A stretch of DNA of 14,407 nucleotides from Actinomycetota bacterium (GCA_005885015.1 VAYG01000132.1:1-14407), one strand, 5' to 3'; counted from the stretch's first letter, positions 6,720-13,560 are shown. Notes: generated by a model not told the origin, from the letters alone. Translations and numbers: made by a program.

Positions 6720-8075
6720 CTACCCGCCGTCGCCGAGGTAGCCGAGGAACAGGGCCTCGGCCAGACAGGACTTCTCCAGGTCCGCCAGGTCCAGGCTCTC
6801 GTTCTCCGAGTGGGCGTTGCACATGGGATCGCCTGCGCCCGTCAGCATGAGGGTGGCCCCGGGGAAGACCCTGGCGAACTCGGCGACGAAGGGGATCGAT
6901 CCCCCCGCCCCCATCTCCACGGGTTCCTTTCCGAACGCCTCCCGCATGGCCCGCTTCATCGCGGCGTAGGCCGGACCCTCGGCGCTCAACCGATAGGGAG
7001 ACCCCTCTCCCTCTCGCTCGACCTTCACCTCCGCTCCCCACGGCACGTTGGACTCGATGTGCTTGACCAACGCCTCCATTGCCTCGGCCGCGTCCTGGCC
7101 CGGTGGGATCCGCATGCTGACCTTGGCCCGAGCCATCGGCACCAGCTGGTTCGAGGCCTCACCGGTGCGCGGCGCGTCGATGCCCAGGACGGACACGGCG
7201 GGCTTCGACCACATCCTGGCGGTCAGGCTGCCTTCCCCGATCAAACGGACGCCGGGCCGCACCCCGGCCCACCTCCTCAGCTCTTCCTCGGTGAGATCGA
7301 GTGGATCGGCGTCGGCGCCGGCCAGGCCGGGGACGGCCACGCTCCCGTCGTCCAGGTGCAAGGTGGCCAGCGTCCGGCACAGCGCGGTCAGCGCGTCGGG
7401 GACGGCCCCCCCGTACTCCCCGCTGTGCACGGCGTGGTCGAGCGTGCGGACCTCGATGAAGCAGGCCACGATGCCGCGCAGCGACACCGTCAAGGCGGGC
7501 TCGCCGGTTCGCCAGTTCCCCGAATCGGCCAGGATCACCGCGTCGGCTTCGAGCCTGTCGCCGTAGGTGGACAGGAAGGTGCCCAGGTGCTCGGAGCTGG
7601 CCTCCTCCTCGCCCTCTACGAACACCGTCACCCCCACGGGTGGCTGGCCGTCCCACGCTCGGATGGCGGCGAGGTGCATGGCGATGCCGGCCTTGTCGTC
7701 CGAGGAACCCCGGCCGAACAGGCGGCCGTCGCGCTCCTCGGGATCGTAGGGGGGAGACGTCCAGAGTTGGAGCGGTCCCTCGGGCTGGACGTCGTGGTGC
7801 GCGTACAGGAGGACGGTGGGCGCTCCGGCCGGGGGAGGGATCCGGCCGAGGACGGCTGGGTGGGCCCCTTCCACTTCCAGGATCTCGGTCTGCATCCCGG
7901 CCGCCGCCAGGAGCTCTCGAGTGAGGTCTGCGGATTCTCGGACCTTGGCCGGGTCGAACTCCGGGAAGCTCACGGAGGGAATGCGGATCAGCCGCTCCAG
8001 CGCGTCCCGGACCTCCGGCATCAACGAGGCGATCCTGGTGGGGAGGCGAGCAGACGGATCTTCACGAGGGGTCAT
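6720..8075 (-). CDS. M20 family metallodipeptidase
   Basis: Zinc-dependent dipeptidase of the carnosinase/PepV-like group of M20; cytoplasmic (no signal peptide) and likely to cleave dipeptides. 451 residues, normal length. Metal and catalytic residues are all present: YAHHDVQP with ligand H93 and catalytic D95; GRGSSDDKAG with bridging D126; FVEGEEEASS with general base E157 and ligand E158; ADSGNW with D184; and NAHSENE with the last His ligand H422. The lid/dimer domain shows LDHAVHSGEYGG. ATG at 8075. It is second in a lipoprotein > dipeptidase > PH-like set, 23 nt after the lipoprotein stop. Exact substrate is unknown; desuccinylase or carboxypeptidase members of M20 are less likely given the HHDVQP and GRGSSDDK forms. 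Confidence 0.93.
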   Translation of the reverse strand: MTPREDPSARLPTRIASLMPEVRDALERLIRIPSVSFPEFDPAKVRESADLTRELLAAAGMQTEILEVEGAHPAVLGRIPPPAGAPTVLLYAHHDVQPEGPLQLWTSPPYDPEERDGRLFGRGSSDDKAGIAMHLAAIRAWDGQPPVGVTVFVEGEEEASSEHLGTFLSTYGDRLEADAVILADSGNWRTGEPALTVSLRGIVACFIEVRTLDHAVHSGEYGGAVPDALTALCRTLATLHLDDGSVAVPGLAGADADPLDLTEEELRRWAGVRPGVRLIGEGSLTARMWSKPAVSVLGIDAPRTGEASNQLVPMARAKVSMRIPPGQDAAEAMEALVKHIESNVPWGAEVKVEREGEGSPYRLSAEGPAYAAMKRAMREAFGKEPVEMGAGGSIPFVAEFARVFPGATLMLTGAGDPMCNAHSENESLDLADLEKSCLAEALFLGYLGDGG

Positions 8076-8098
8076 TGGCGAAGCCTACCGGACGTGCG

Positions 8099-8812
8099 TC
8101 AGGCCGTGCGGACAGCCGCGACGATCTTCGAGATCGGGACCTCGCCGAACCGCGCGGCCTGGAGGATCTGGCGCAGCAGGGCGTTGGCCCGCTTCCCCGA
8201 CACGACCGCCAATACGACGTACAGCCCCGACGAGGGCAGTCCGACCTCCCGGGCCGGGCCGAACCCGGGGGCGGCCACGATGTAGGTCCACCGCGTCGGC
8301 CGCCCGTGCGTCTGGCACGTCCCCGTCGCCGACACGACGTAGTCACCTGGCGAGAACCCATGACCGGTCAGCTCGGGCGGATGGTCCGCCAGGACCTTCC
8401 TGTTGGTCGAGTGGCAGTTCTTGTTGGCTACCAACGACGACATCGCCGGGCCGCGGGCGACCAGGTAGTAGTAGTCGGACGGAATGGGCAGGCGGGTCAC
8501 GTCGACCCAGAACGCCTCCATCCCGCGCACCGCTCCGGCCTGGTCCTCCCAGTCGGACAGCCGGGGCGAGGCCACGAACCCCTCCTGCGGGAATCTGGCC
8601 TGGGGCAGGGGACGGGCGTCCCAGTCGGCCGGGATCAGCGCGTGGACCTCCCCGGCGCGAACCTCCACCCGGAGGGGAGACGGACTCGGGGGGAGCTGGC
8701 GCACGGAGAACTCAGGCTCGCCCTGCGGTGCCGGATCAAGGGCAGGGCTCCGGGTGCACGCTCCGAGGGCCGCCACCGAGACGAGCACGGAGGCCACTAC
8801 CCGCCAGCGCAT
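8099..8812 (-). CDS. Predicted lipoprotein of unknown function
   Basis: 237 residues. MRWRVVASVLVSVAALGAC is a short lipoprotein signal with lipobox LGAC and the lipidated Cys at C19, followed by a Pro-rich linker, so the protein is probably anchored outside the membrane. The body includes VHALIPADWDARPLP, SDYYYLVARGP, a pair of cysteines (KNCHSTN and GTCQTHG) that could form a disulfide, and a C-terminal block ending ISKIVAAVR. I recognise no family. The chosen ATG immediately precedes the signal; upstream codons in frame do not look like protein. There is no clear Shine-Dalgarno sequence. First gene of the minus-strand set with the M20 dipeptidase and divergent from the B12 riboswitch operon. 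Confidence 0.85.
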   Translation of the reverse strand: MRWRVVASVLVSVAALGACTRSPALDPAPQGEPEFSVRQLPPSPSPLRVEVRAGEVHALIPADWDARPLPQARFPQEGFVASPRLSDWEDQAGAVRGMEAFWVDVTRLPIPSDYYYLVARGPAMSSLVANKNCHSTNRKVLADHPPELTGHGFSPGDYVVSATGTCQTHGRPTRWTYIVAAPGFGPAREVGLPSSGLYVVLAVVSGKRANALLRQILQAARFGEVPISKIVAAVRTA

Positions 8813-8826
8813 GGCGTCTGTGGCGC

Positions 8827-8856
8827 AGTGTAGGGAAGAACCGTCTCCAGCGCCAA
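8827..8856 (-). promoter_or_regulatory. Candidate promoter of the lipoprotein-dipeptidase set
   Basis: Minus strand: TTGGCG (8856-8851), 18 nt, TACACT (8832-8827), four of six matches to each sigma-70 box. Transcription would start near 8820, leaving a leader of only about 8 nt before the ATG, which agrees with the missing Shine-Dalgarno site. Confidence 0.4.
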
Positions 8857-8878
8857 CGCGTCCCGCCGGGGATGTGCG

Positions 8879-8884
8879 TAGAAT
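8879..8884 (+). promoter_or_regulatory. Candidate -10 box for the btu riboswitch transcript
   Basis: TAGAAT matches five of six positions of TATAAT and sits about 30 nt before the riboswitch P1 stem. No good -35 hexamer is seen at the right distance, so this rests on position and the -10 only. Confidence 0.4.
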
Positions 8885-8914
8885 GCGCCCAATCGAATAT
8901 CGCGCCTCGGGGCG

Positions 8915-9114
8915 GCCTGGGCGAGGCGGCACCTCGCCCGGCCCGAAGAGGGAAGCCGGTGCAAGTCCGGCACGGTCGCGCCACTGTGACCGGGGAGCGA
9001 ACCCGAGAGATGCCACTGGGCCCTATCCGCCGATCTCGGCGGGATGGCCCGGGAAGGTTCGGGCGAGCGAAGGCGTCATGCCCCAACCGGAAGTCAGGAG
9101 ACCTGCCCCCAGGC
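8915..9114 (+). ncRNA. Cobalamin (B12) riboswitch aptamer
   Basis: The conserved B12-box features are present in order: GGGAAGCCGGTGCAAGTCCGG from 8950 (the GGGAA...GGTGnAAnTCC signature), GCCACTGTGA at 8980-8989, a GCCACTGGG...CCCGGGAAGG arm around 9011-9056, and the 3' signature GGAAGTCAGGAGACCTGCC at 9089-9107. The closing P1 stem is GCCTGGG (8915-8921) with CCCAGGC (9108-9114), seven perfect pairs, which sets the limits. These elements bind cobalamins directly in the nascent mRNA and reduce expression of B12 uptake or synthesis genes. The following genes are btuF-btuC-btuD, as expected. A local hairpin GGGCGAGG/CCTCGCCC (8919-8939) would compete with P1 for three bases. Confidence 0.95.
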
Positions 9115-9142
9115 GGTTCGGCCGCGCTCTTCGCGCATGAGA

Positions 9143-9171
9143 GGAGGCCGTCTCGGGACGGGTGAGCCTCC
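9143..9171 (+). promoter_or_regulatory. Candidate antiterminator of the cobalamin riboswitch
   Basis: GGAGG (9143-9147) is complementary to CCTCC (9167-9171), which is the left arm of the terminator. Between them CCGTC-TCGG-GACGG (9148-9161) can form a stable tetraloop hairpin that would stack on this pairing. Forming it would prevent the terminator stem. Predicted by base pairing only. Confidence 0.5.
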
Positions 9172-9194
9172 GGCGAGAGCCGGGGGCTCCTTTT
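9164..9194 (+). terminator. Intrinsic terminator, expression platform of the cobalamin riboswitch
   Basis: GAGCCTCCGGC (9164-9174), loop GAGA, GCCGGGGGCTC (9179-9189): eleven continuous pairs with one T-G wobble, followed by CTTTT. It lies 40 nt upstream of the btuF start and 50 nt after the aptamer, so premature termination when B12 binds is the likely mechanism. Confidence 0.85.
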
Positions 9195-9233
9195 CGTCCG
9201 GGGAGGGGCCGCGGACCGAAAGGGGGAAGCACC

Positions 9234-9887
9234 ATGGGTGTGTTCATCCGCCGGTCGACCGGCCGGAGGCTTCGGGCGGCGAAGCCCGCGGTGGCCGCGG
9301 GACTCGCCCTCGCCGCGATCGTGGCGGCAGCATGTGGTGGGAGCGTCGCCTCGCGGACCGCATCGACCCCATCGACCGAATCCCCGAGAGCGGCGTTTCC
9401 CCTCACCGCCATCGACGACGACGGTGTGCGCGTCACGATTGCGGCCCGTCCCCGCCGGATCGTGACGTTCGCTCCGTCCAACACCGAGATCGTGTTCGCC
9501 CTCGGCCTGGGGAACGACGTGGTTGGCGTCTCGGGAAAGTTCGACGACTATCCGCCTGGGGCGAGGTCGGTGGCGCGGATCGGGGGGGCGGGAGAGTTCG
9601 GGGCCGATCCGAACGTGGAGAAGGTCGTGGCGCTCCGGCCCGACCTGATGATCACGATCTCGGGTGGGGATCAGTGGAAGCAACGGCTCCGGGACCTCGG
9701 CGTCGCTGTGTTCACCGTCGATGCAACAGGGTTCGCCGATCTGCTGGGCGACATCAGGACGATCGGCCGCATCACCGGCGTGCCGGAGCGAGCCGCGGCC
9801 TTGGCCGAGGGGATGGAGGCCAGGGAAGCCGCCGTGCAGCGGGCCGTGGCCGGCGACCCAAGGGTTTCCTGCTTCTTCGAGGCCTAA
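9234..9887 (+). CDS. BtuF N-terminal part, lipoprotein signal and first lobe
   Basis: 217 residues. Basic N-terminus, hydrophobic stretch AVAAGLALAAIVAAAC with likely lipidation at C34 (lipobox slightly unusual, AAAC), Ser/Thr linker, then the periplasmic-binding pattern PRRIVTFAPSNTEIVFALGL, VVGVSGKFDDYP, KVVALRPDLMI and the start of the interlobe helix (GDIRTIGRITGV). Ends at CFFEA followed by TAA. Confidence 0.8.
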   Translation: MGVFIRRSTGRRLRAAKPAVAAGLALAAIVAAACGGSVASRTASTPSTESPRAAFPLTAIDDDGVRVTIAARPRRIVTFAPSNTEIVFALGLGNDVVGVSGKFDDYPPGARSVARIGGAGEFGADPNVEKVVALRPDLMITISGGDQWKQRLRDLGVAVFTVDATGFADLLGDIRTIGRITGVPERAAALAEGMEAREAAVQRAVAGDPRVSCFFEA

Positions 9888-9905
9888 CGGGCCGGGTGCG
9901 ACCCC

Positions 9906-10169
9906 GTGTCCGCCACGGCCAAGGATGACTATCCGGAGTGGTCGGTGGACGACCTGGTCGTGGAGGGACCCAGCGTCTATCTGGTGGCCTCCGAGTCTGG
10001 GGTCTCTCCGCAAGCGGTTGCGAAGCGGCCGGGGTTCCGGGCCATCGCGGCCGTGCGCCAGGGTCACGTCTACCTCGTGGACTCGGATCTCGTGAGCCGA
10101 CCCGGTCCGAGGGTGGTCCTCGGCCTGGAGGCGCTGGCCCGGGCGATGCACCCCGGGACCCTTCCCTGA
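9906..10169 (+). CDS. BtuF C-terminal part, second lobe remnant
   Basis: 87 residues if begun at the GTG at 9906; same frame as the upstream part. SATAKDDYPEWSVDDLV, VYLVASESGVS, FRAIAAVRQGHVYLVDSDLVSRPGPR (here in parts) and LEALARAMHPG are the usual second-lobe motifs. The frame is open back to the TAA through RAGCDPV, which also looks like family sequence. Confidence 0.75.
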   Translation: MSATAKDDYPEWSVDDLVVEGPSVYLVASESGVSPQAVAKRPGFRAIAAVRQGHVYLVDSDLVSRPGPRVVLGLEALARAMHPGTLP

Positions 10170-10170
10170 A

Positions 10171-11211
10171 ATGCTCGGACCCCGTCGCCGGGAAGCGGTG
10201 ATCCCGGCGCTCGTCGTCCTGCTGGTTGGGTCGTGCCTCGTTGCCATCGCCGCCGGGGCCGTGTGGATCTCGCCGTTGACCTCGACCCGACTACTGGCCT
10301 GGAAATTCCACCTGATGGCGAGGCCGCGCCACATACCCGAAGCGACCTCCGTCATCTTGTTCCAGCTGCGGCTCCCCCGCGTCCTGCTGGCCGCTGTGGT
10401 GGGTGCGGCGCTGGCCGCCGCCGGCACGGTGTTCCAGGCGCTCTTCCGCAACCCGATGGCGGACCCGGCCATCATCGGGGTGTCCTCGGGGGCCGCCCTG
10501 GGCGCGATCGCGGTGATCCTGGCCGGGGGAGGCGCCGCCCTGGACGGCCTCGGGGTGTCGGGGGCGGCGTTCGTGGGCGCGCTGGCCACGGCCTTCCTCG
10601 TGTATCGGCTGGCCCGTCTGGGGCCGACGGTCCAGGTGGCCACCCTGTTGCTCGCCGGCATCGCGGTCGCGGCCATCGTGTCGGCGGCGATCTCGCTCAT
10701 CATGACGTTCTCCGGCCAGCAGATCCGCTCGATCTACTTCTGGCTCCTCGGCGGGCTGGGAGCACGAGGATGGCAGGCCCTGGCCGCGGCGAGTCCGTTC
10801 GTGATCGCCGGCGCGGTGATCAGCCTGGCTTCCGCCCGGGACCTCAACCTGACCGCCCTGGGGGAGGAGCGGGCGGCCCAGCTCGGGCTCGAGGTGGAAC
10901 GGTTCAAGCGGGTGATGCTGGGAGCGGGCGCGCTCCTCACCGCGGCGGCCGTCTCGGTGGCCGGCTTGATCGGGTTCGTCGGGCTGATGACGCCGCACAT
11001 CTTGCGGCTGCTCATCGGGGCGGACCACCGCAAGCTCGTCCCGGCGGCGATCCTCGGCGGGGCGGTGTTCATGATCCTGGCCGACCTGGCGGCCCGTACC
11101 CTGGTCAGCCCGGAGGAGATCCCGGTCGGGGCGGTGACCGCCGTGCTGGGTGGTCCGTTCTTCCTGTACCTGTTGCGCCGGGAGCGGACCAGGGCTGGAG
11201 CGCGGCCGTGA
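10171..11211 (+). CDS. btuC: Cobalamin/Fe3+-siderophore ABC transporter permease (FecCD family)
   Basis: Inner-membrane channel subunit of a type II importer; a homodimer with about ten membrane helices per chain is expected for the family. 346 residues, full length and rich in Leu/Ala/Val helices. Signature blocks: LPRVLLAAVVGAALAAAG, then FQALFRNPMADP and GVSSGA (residues 89-108), GFVGLMTPHILRLLIGADH (about 268-287) including the coupling-helix region facing the ATPase, and PVGAVTAVLGGPFFLYLL near the end. It starts 1 nt after the btuF stop and its TGA overlaps the btuD GTG. FecCD permeases for heme, B12 and siderophores look alike; B12 is favoured by the riboswitch. Confidence 0.95.
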   Translation: MLGPRRREAVIPALVVLLVGSCLVAIAAGAVWISPLTSTRLLAWKFHLMARPRHIPEATSVILFQLRLPRVLLAAVVGAALAAAGTVFQALFRNPMADPAIIGVSSGAALGAIAVILAGGGAALDGLGVSGAAFVGALATAFLVYRLARLGPTVQVATLLLAGIAVAAIVSAAISLIMTFSGQQIRSIYFWLLGGLGARGWQALAAASPFVIAGAVISLASARDLNLTALGEERAAQLGLEVERFKRVMLGAGALLTAAAVSVAGLIGFVGLMTPHILRLLIGADHRKLVPAAILGGAVFMILADLAARTLVSPEEIPVGAVTAVLGGPFFLYLLRRERTRAGARP

Positions 11212-12488
11212 CCGGAGACCGAGGCGATGCCGGGTTGGTCCTGGAAGGAGTGACCGCCGGCTACGGCGGGCGGCCGGTCCTGGAGGGAGTCTCGATGGAG
11301 GTCCGCCCGGGCCAGGTCACCGGGCTGATCGGCCCGAACGGGTCGGGCAAGACCACCCTCGTTCGGGTGGCCGCCAGGGGTCTCCGGCCCCGTTCGGGCT
11401 CGGTCCGCGTCTTCGGGGTGGATCCCTACGGCGTGTCGGCCAGGCGGGCCGCGCGGCTGGTCGCGGTGGTTCCTCAGGAGACGACACCGGCCTTCTCCTA
11501 CTCCGTCCTGGAAATGGTCTTGATGGGCCGGTCGCCGTACCTGTCCGCCTGGCGAAGCGGGAACGAGGAAGACTGGCTCCACACGAGGAGGGCCATGGAG
11601 GCGGCGAACGTGCAGCACCTCGCCGACCGGCCTCTCGAAGAGCTATCCGGAGGGGAGCGCCAGCGGGTGTTGCTGGCTCAGGCTCTGGCCCAGGACGCCC
11701 CGGCCCTGATGCTGGACGAACCGACCACCCATCTCGACATCCGTCATGTCGTCGAGGTCCTGGCCGTGCTGAGCGGGTTGGCCCGCCGCGACGGGCGGGC
11801 GGTCCTCGCCATCTTCCACGACCTGAACCTGGCCTCCGCGTACTGCGACCGGCTCTACGCGCTGTCGGAGGGGCGGATCGTCTCGGAGGGCACGCCGCAG
11901 TCGGTCATCACGCGCGAGCTGATGTGGAACGTGTTCGGCGTGGAAGCGGAGGTCTCACCTGCGGGCGCCGCCGGCCGGCCCTCGGTCGCCGTCGCGCCGG
12001 CCCTGCCGCTGGCTCCACGCGATGACAGCCCCCGAGCGCACGTCATCGGCGGAGCGGGACGCGGGGCGGCCGTGATGCGACTGCTGGCGGAGGAGGGCTT
12101 CGACGTATCGGTGGGCGTCCTTCACGTCGGAGACACGGACCAGGTCCTGGCCGAGCGGCTGAACCTCCTGCGGGTCACCGTCCCGCCCTTCTCGCCGATC
12201 GACGAGCGGAGCGCGGACGACTGCCGGGCGCTGATGGCCGGGGCGGACGTGGTGGTGGTGTGCGACGCCCCCTTCGGTCCCGGGAACGTGGACAACCTCC
12301 GGCTGGCCCTCGACGCGGCCCGGTCGGGTGTTCGGACCATCCTCATCGATCAGGTGCCGATCGAGGAACGCGACTTCACCGGGGGAGAGGCCTCGCGATT
12401 GTGGCGGTCTCTGCGATCGAACGCTCGCTCTGTGTCGGGCCCCGACGAGGTCCTGGCCGGCGTGCACGCCGGCAGAGGGCAGATCTAG
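11208..12488 (+). CDS. btuD: Cobalamin-type ABC transporter ATPase with extra C-terminal Rossmann-like domain
   Basis: ATP-hydrolysing subunit of the importer. GTG start at 11208 overlaps the btuC stop (GTGA); 426 residues. The ATPase fills about residues 8-260: Walker A GPNGSGKT (42-49), Q-loop VVPQETTPAF, signature LSGGERQR (146-153), Walker B LMLDEPTTHLD with D170/E171, and H-loop IFHDLN with H204. A stand-alone BtuD is about 250-270 residues, so some 150 residues are extra. After a Pro/Ala linker the tail (about 275-426) begins AHVIGGAGRGAAVMRLLAEE, a beta strand plus Gly-rich turn and helix, then VGVLHVGDTDQVLAERLNL, VPPFSPI, ADVVVVCDAPFGPGNVDNL and GVRTILID. This alternating pattern suggests a nucleotide- or ligand-binding Rossmann-like fold. 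I have seen similar tails on some other bacterial FeCT ATPases but know no function. The stop shares CTAG with the convergent regulator gene. Confidence 0.93.
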   Translation: MTGDRGDAGLVLEGVTAGYGGRPVLEGVSMEVRPGQVTGLIGPNGSGKTTLVRVAARGLRPRSGSVRVFGVDPYGVSARRAARLVAVVPQETTPAFSYSVLEMVLMGRSPYLSAWRSGNEEDWLHTRRAMEAANVQHLADRPLEELSGGERQRVLLAQALAQDAPALMLDEPTTHLDIRHVVEVLAVLSGLARRDGRAVLAIFHDLNLASAYCDRLYALSEGRIVSEGTPQSVITRELMWNVFGVEAEVSPAGAAGRPSVAVAPALPLAPRDDSPRAHVIGGAGRGAAVMRLLAEEGFDVSVGVLHVGDTDQVLAERLNLLRVTVPPFSPIDERSADDCRALMAGADVVVVCDAPFGPGNVDNLRLALDAARSGVRTILIDQVPIEERDFTGGEASRLWRSLRSNARSVSGPDEVLAGVHAGRGQI

Positions 12489-13111
12489 TCCACCAGCCCG
12501 CGACGGAGGGCGATGGCCACTGCCTGGGCCCGGTCGTTCGCCCCCAGCTTCTCGAAGATCCGCTCCAGGTGAGTCTTCACCGTGTGCGGAGAGATGCCCA
12601 AGGCGTGGGCGACCTCCTTCGTGCTCGCCCCGTATGCCACCTTCTGGAGGATCTCGGATTCTCGCCGCGATAAGGGTGTGTCGGGCCGATGGTCCAGATA
12701 CTGGACCTCCTCGATGAACGCTCGGGTCAAGGTGGGATGGATGACCACCTTCCCCTCCATGGCGAGCTTCGCGGAGTGAACGAGCTCGGTGGAGCTGGAG
12801 TCCTTCAGGAGGTAACCCGACACCCCGGCTCGCATGGCGTCGGCCAGCGCGGTCCGAGACTCCTCGACGGTGAACACGATGACCCTGGCCTCGGGCGCGC
12901 ACTCGAGGATGTGCCGAGTCGCCTCGATGCCGCTCATGCCGGGGAGGCGCACGTCCATGAAGACCACGTCGGGCTTCGCTTCGGCGACCAGCTGGATGGC
13001 TTCCTCCCCGCTGCCCGCCTCACCAACGATCTCGACCTCCCCGGAGGAGGACAGGGCCGATCGCAGGCCATCTCGCGTCACCGGGTGGTCATCAACGATC
13101 AACACGCGCAT
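12485..13111 (-). CDS. NarL/FixJ family two-component response regulator
   Basis: DNA-binding transcription regulator, 208 residues. Receiver domain 1-120: acidic pair D7/D8, phospho-acceptor D53 in VVFMDVRLPGMSG, T81 and K103 in GYLLKDSS. C-terminal LuxR-type helix-turn-helix: LSRRESEILQKVAYGASTKE (from about residue 146) then VAHALGISPHTVKTHLERIF. All signalling residues are present, so it should respond to phosphorylation. No histidine kinase gene lies beside it. ATG at 13111 with GGGAGG 5 nt upstream. Divergent from the MIP18 gene across 47 bp and convergent with btuD, with overlapping stops. Target genes cannot be told from sequence. Confidence 0.95.
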   Translation of the reverse strand: MRVLIVDDHPVTRDGLRSALSSSGEVEIVGEAGSGEEAIQLVAEAKPDVVFMDVRLPGMSGIEATRHILECAPEARVIVFTVEESRTALADAMRAGVSGYLLKDSSSTELVHSAKLAMEGKVVIHPTLTRAFIEEVQYLDHRPDTPLSRRESEILQKVAYGASTKEVAHALGISPHTVKTHLERIFEKLGANDRAQAVAIALRRGLVD

Positions 13112-13158
13112 GGCGCCTCCCGGGGCACAGGGCGGCCGCGCGGTGGGGGGGACCGCAG

Positions 13159-13470
13159 TTGAACCAAGCTGTGGATATCAAGGACCGGGTGCTCGAGGCG
13201 CTCCGCAACGTCCACGATCCCGAACTGGGGATCAACATCGTCGATCTGGGGCTCGTCTACGGGGTACAGGTGGATGGTGACACGGTCCACATCACCTACA
13301 CGCTGACCACGATGGGCTGCCCGATCGGCCCGCTGATCGAAGCCGAGATGAAGCAGTTCCTCTCGGGGGTCGAGGGCGTCTCCAACGTCGAGGCCGAGAT
13401 GGTCCTCCGTCCACCCTGGACCCCCGAGATGATGTCGGAGGAAGCCAAAGCGGCGCTCGGGTTCTTCTGA
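13159..13470 (+). CDS. MIP18/DUF59 family iron-sulfur cluster assembly protein (SufT/PaaD-like)
   Basis: 103 residues. The family helps insert or mature Fe-S clusters in target proteins. Motifs: VHDPELGINIVDLGLVYGV (residues 18-36), the strand VHITYTLTTMGCP with the conserved cysteine C54, a central helix (GPLIEAEMKQFL), a strand VSNVEAEMVLRPPW and the C-terminal WTPEMMSEEAKAALGFF. I chose the TTG at 13159 because GGGGGGACC lies 5 nt before it; the GTG at 13171 is a shorter alternative. Single-domain, no fused partner. Followed by an SseA-type sulfurtransferase, which may hint at a sulfur-related role. Confidence 0.92.
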   Translation: MNQAVDIKDRVLEALRNVHDPELGINIVDLGLVYGVQVDGDTVHITYTLTTMGCPIGPLIEAEMKQFLSGVEGVSNVEAEMVLRPPWTPEMMSEEAKAALGFF

Positions 13471-13492
13471 GACCCTCCGGACCCGCGTGGAG

Positions 13493-13516
13493 CCTCGATT
13501 CCGCCGATGATCGAGG
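13493..13516. repeat. Short inverted repeat between the MIP18 and sulfurtransferase genes
   Basis: CCTCGAT (13493-13499) and ATCGAGG (13510-13516), seven perfect pairs around a 10-nt spacer, 23 nt after the MIP18 stop. There is no T run after it, so it is a poor intrinsic terminator; it could be an operator upstream of the next promoter. Confidence 0.35.
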
Positions 13517-13531
13517 ACCCACCATTCCCTC

Positions 13532-13560
13532 TTGTCAGGCTCTCCGAGGCGGGGCATGAT
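13532..13560 (+). promoter_or_regulatory. Candidate sigma-70 promoter of the sulfurtransferase gene
   Basis: TTGTCA (five of six to TTGACA), 17-nt spacer, CATGAT (four of six to TATAAT). It would give a leader of about 60 nt before the GTG at 13626, suggesting the gene is transcribed on its own as well as, or instead of, with the MIP18 gene. Confidence 0.5.

Larger units (their letters stand above)
9234..10169 (+). pseudogene. btuF: Cobalamin/heme-type ABC transporter substrate-binding lipoprotein, interrupted by TAA
   Basis: Extracellular binding protein that delivers the ligand to BtuCD; B12 is inferred from the riboswitch. ATG at 9234 with AGGGGG 8 nt upstream. The whole span is in one frame (312 codons), but TAA at 9885-9887 interrupts it between CFFEA and RAGCDPV. 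Relatives have about 20 residues between these two points (a loop of the TVGPGTF-x-DLL sort near the ligand pocket), so I infer a deletion whose junction creates the stop rather than a point mutation. The stop at 10169 is 1 nt before the btuC start. If real, the importer would lack a working binding protein unless another is encoded elsewhere. Confidence 0.88.

Noticed and set aside
9885..9887. TAA in btuF as a recoded or readthrough codon
   Set aside because: Flanking motifs are too close together compared with the family, so loss of bases explains it better; TAA absence elsewhere is expected in a GC-rich genome with few genes sampled.
8736..10703. 655-codon minus-strand open frame across the riboswitch and btuF
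   Set aside because: It runs opposite a well-defined riboswitch, terminator and btu genes and has low-complexity composition.
12030..12488. BtuD tail as a CbiZ adenosylcobinamide amidohydrolase fusion
   Set aside because: BtuD-CbiZ fusions are known, but the tail is shorter than CbiZ and I cannot see the CbiZ motifs.
13493..13516. Inverted repeat as an intrinsic terminator of the MIP18 gene
   Set aside because: Stem of seven pairs with a long spacer and no following T run.
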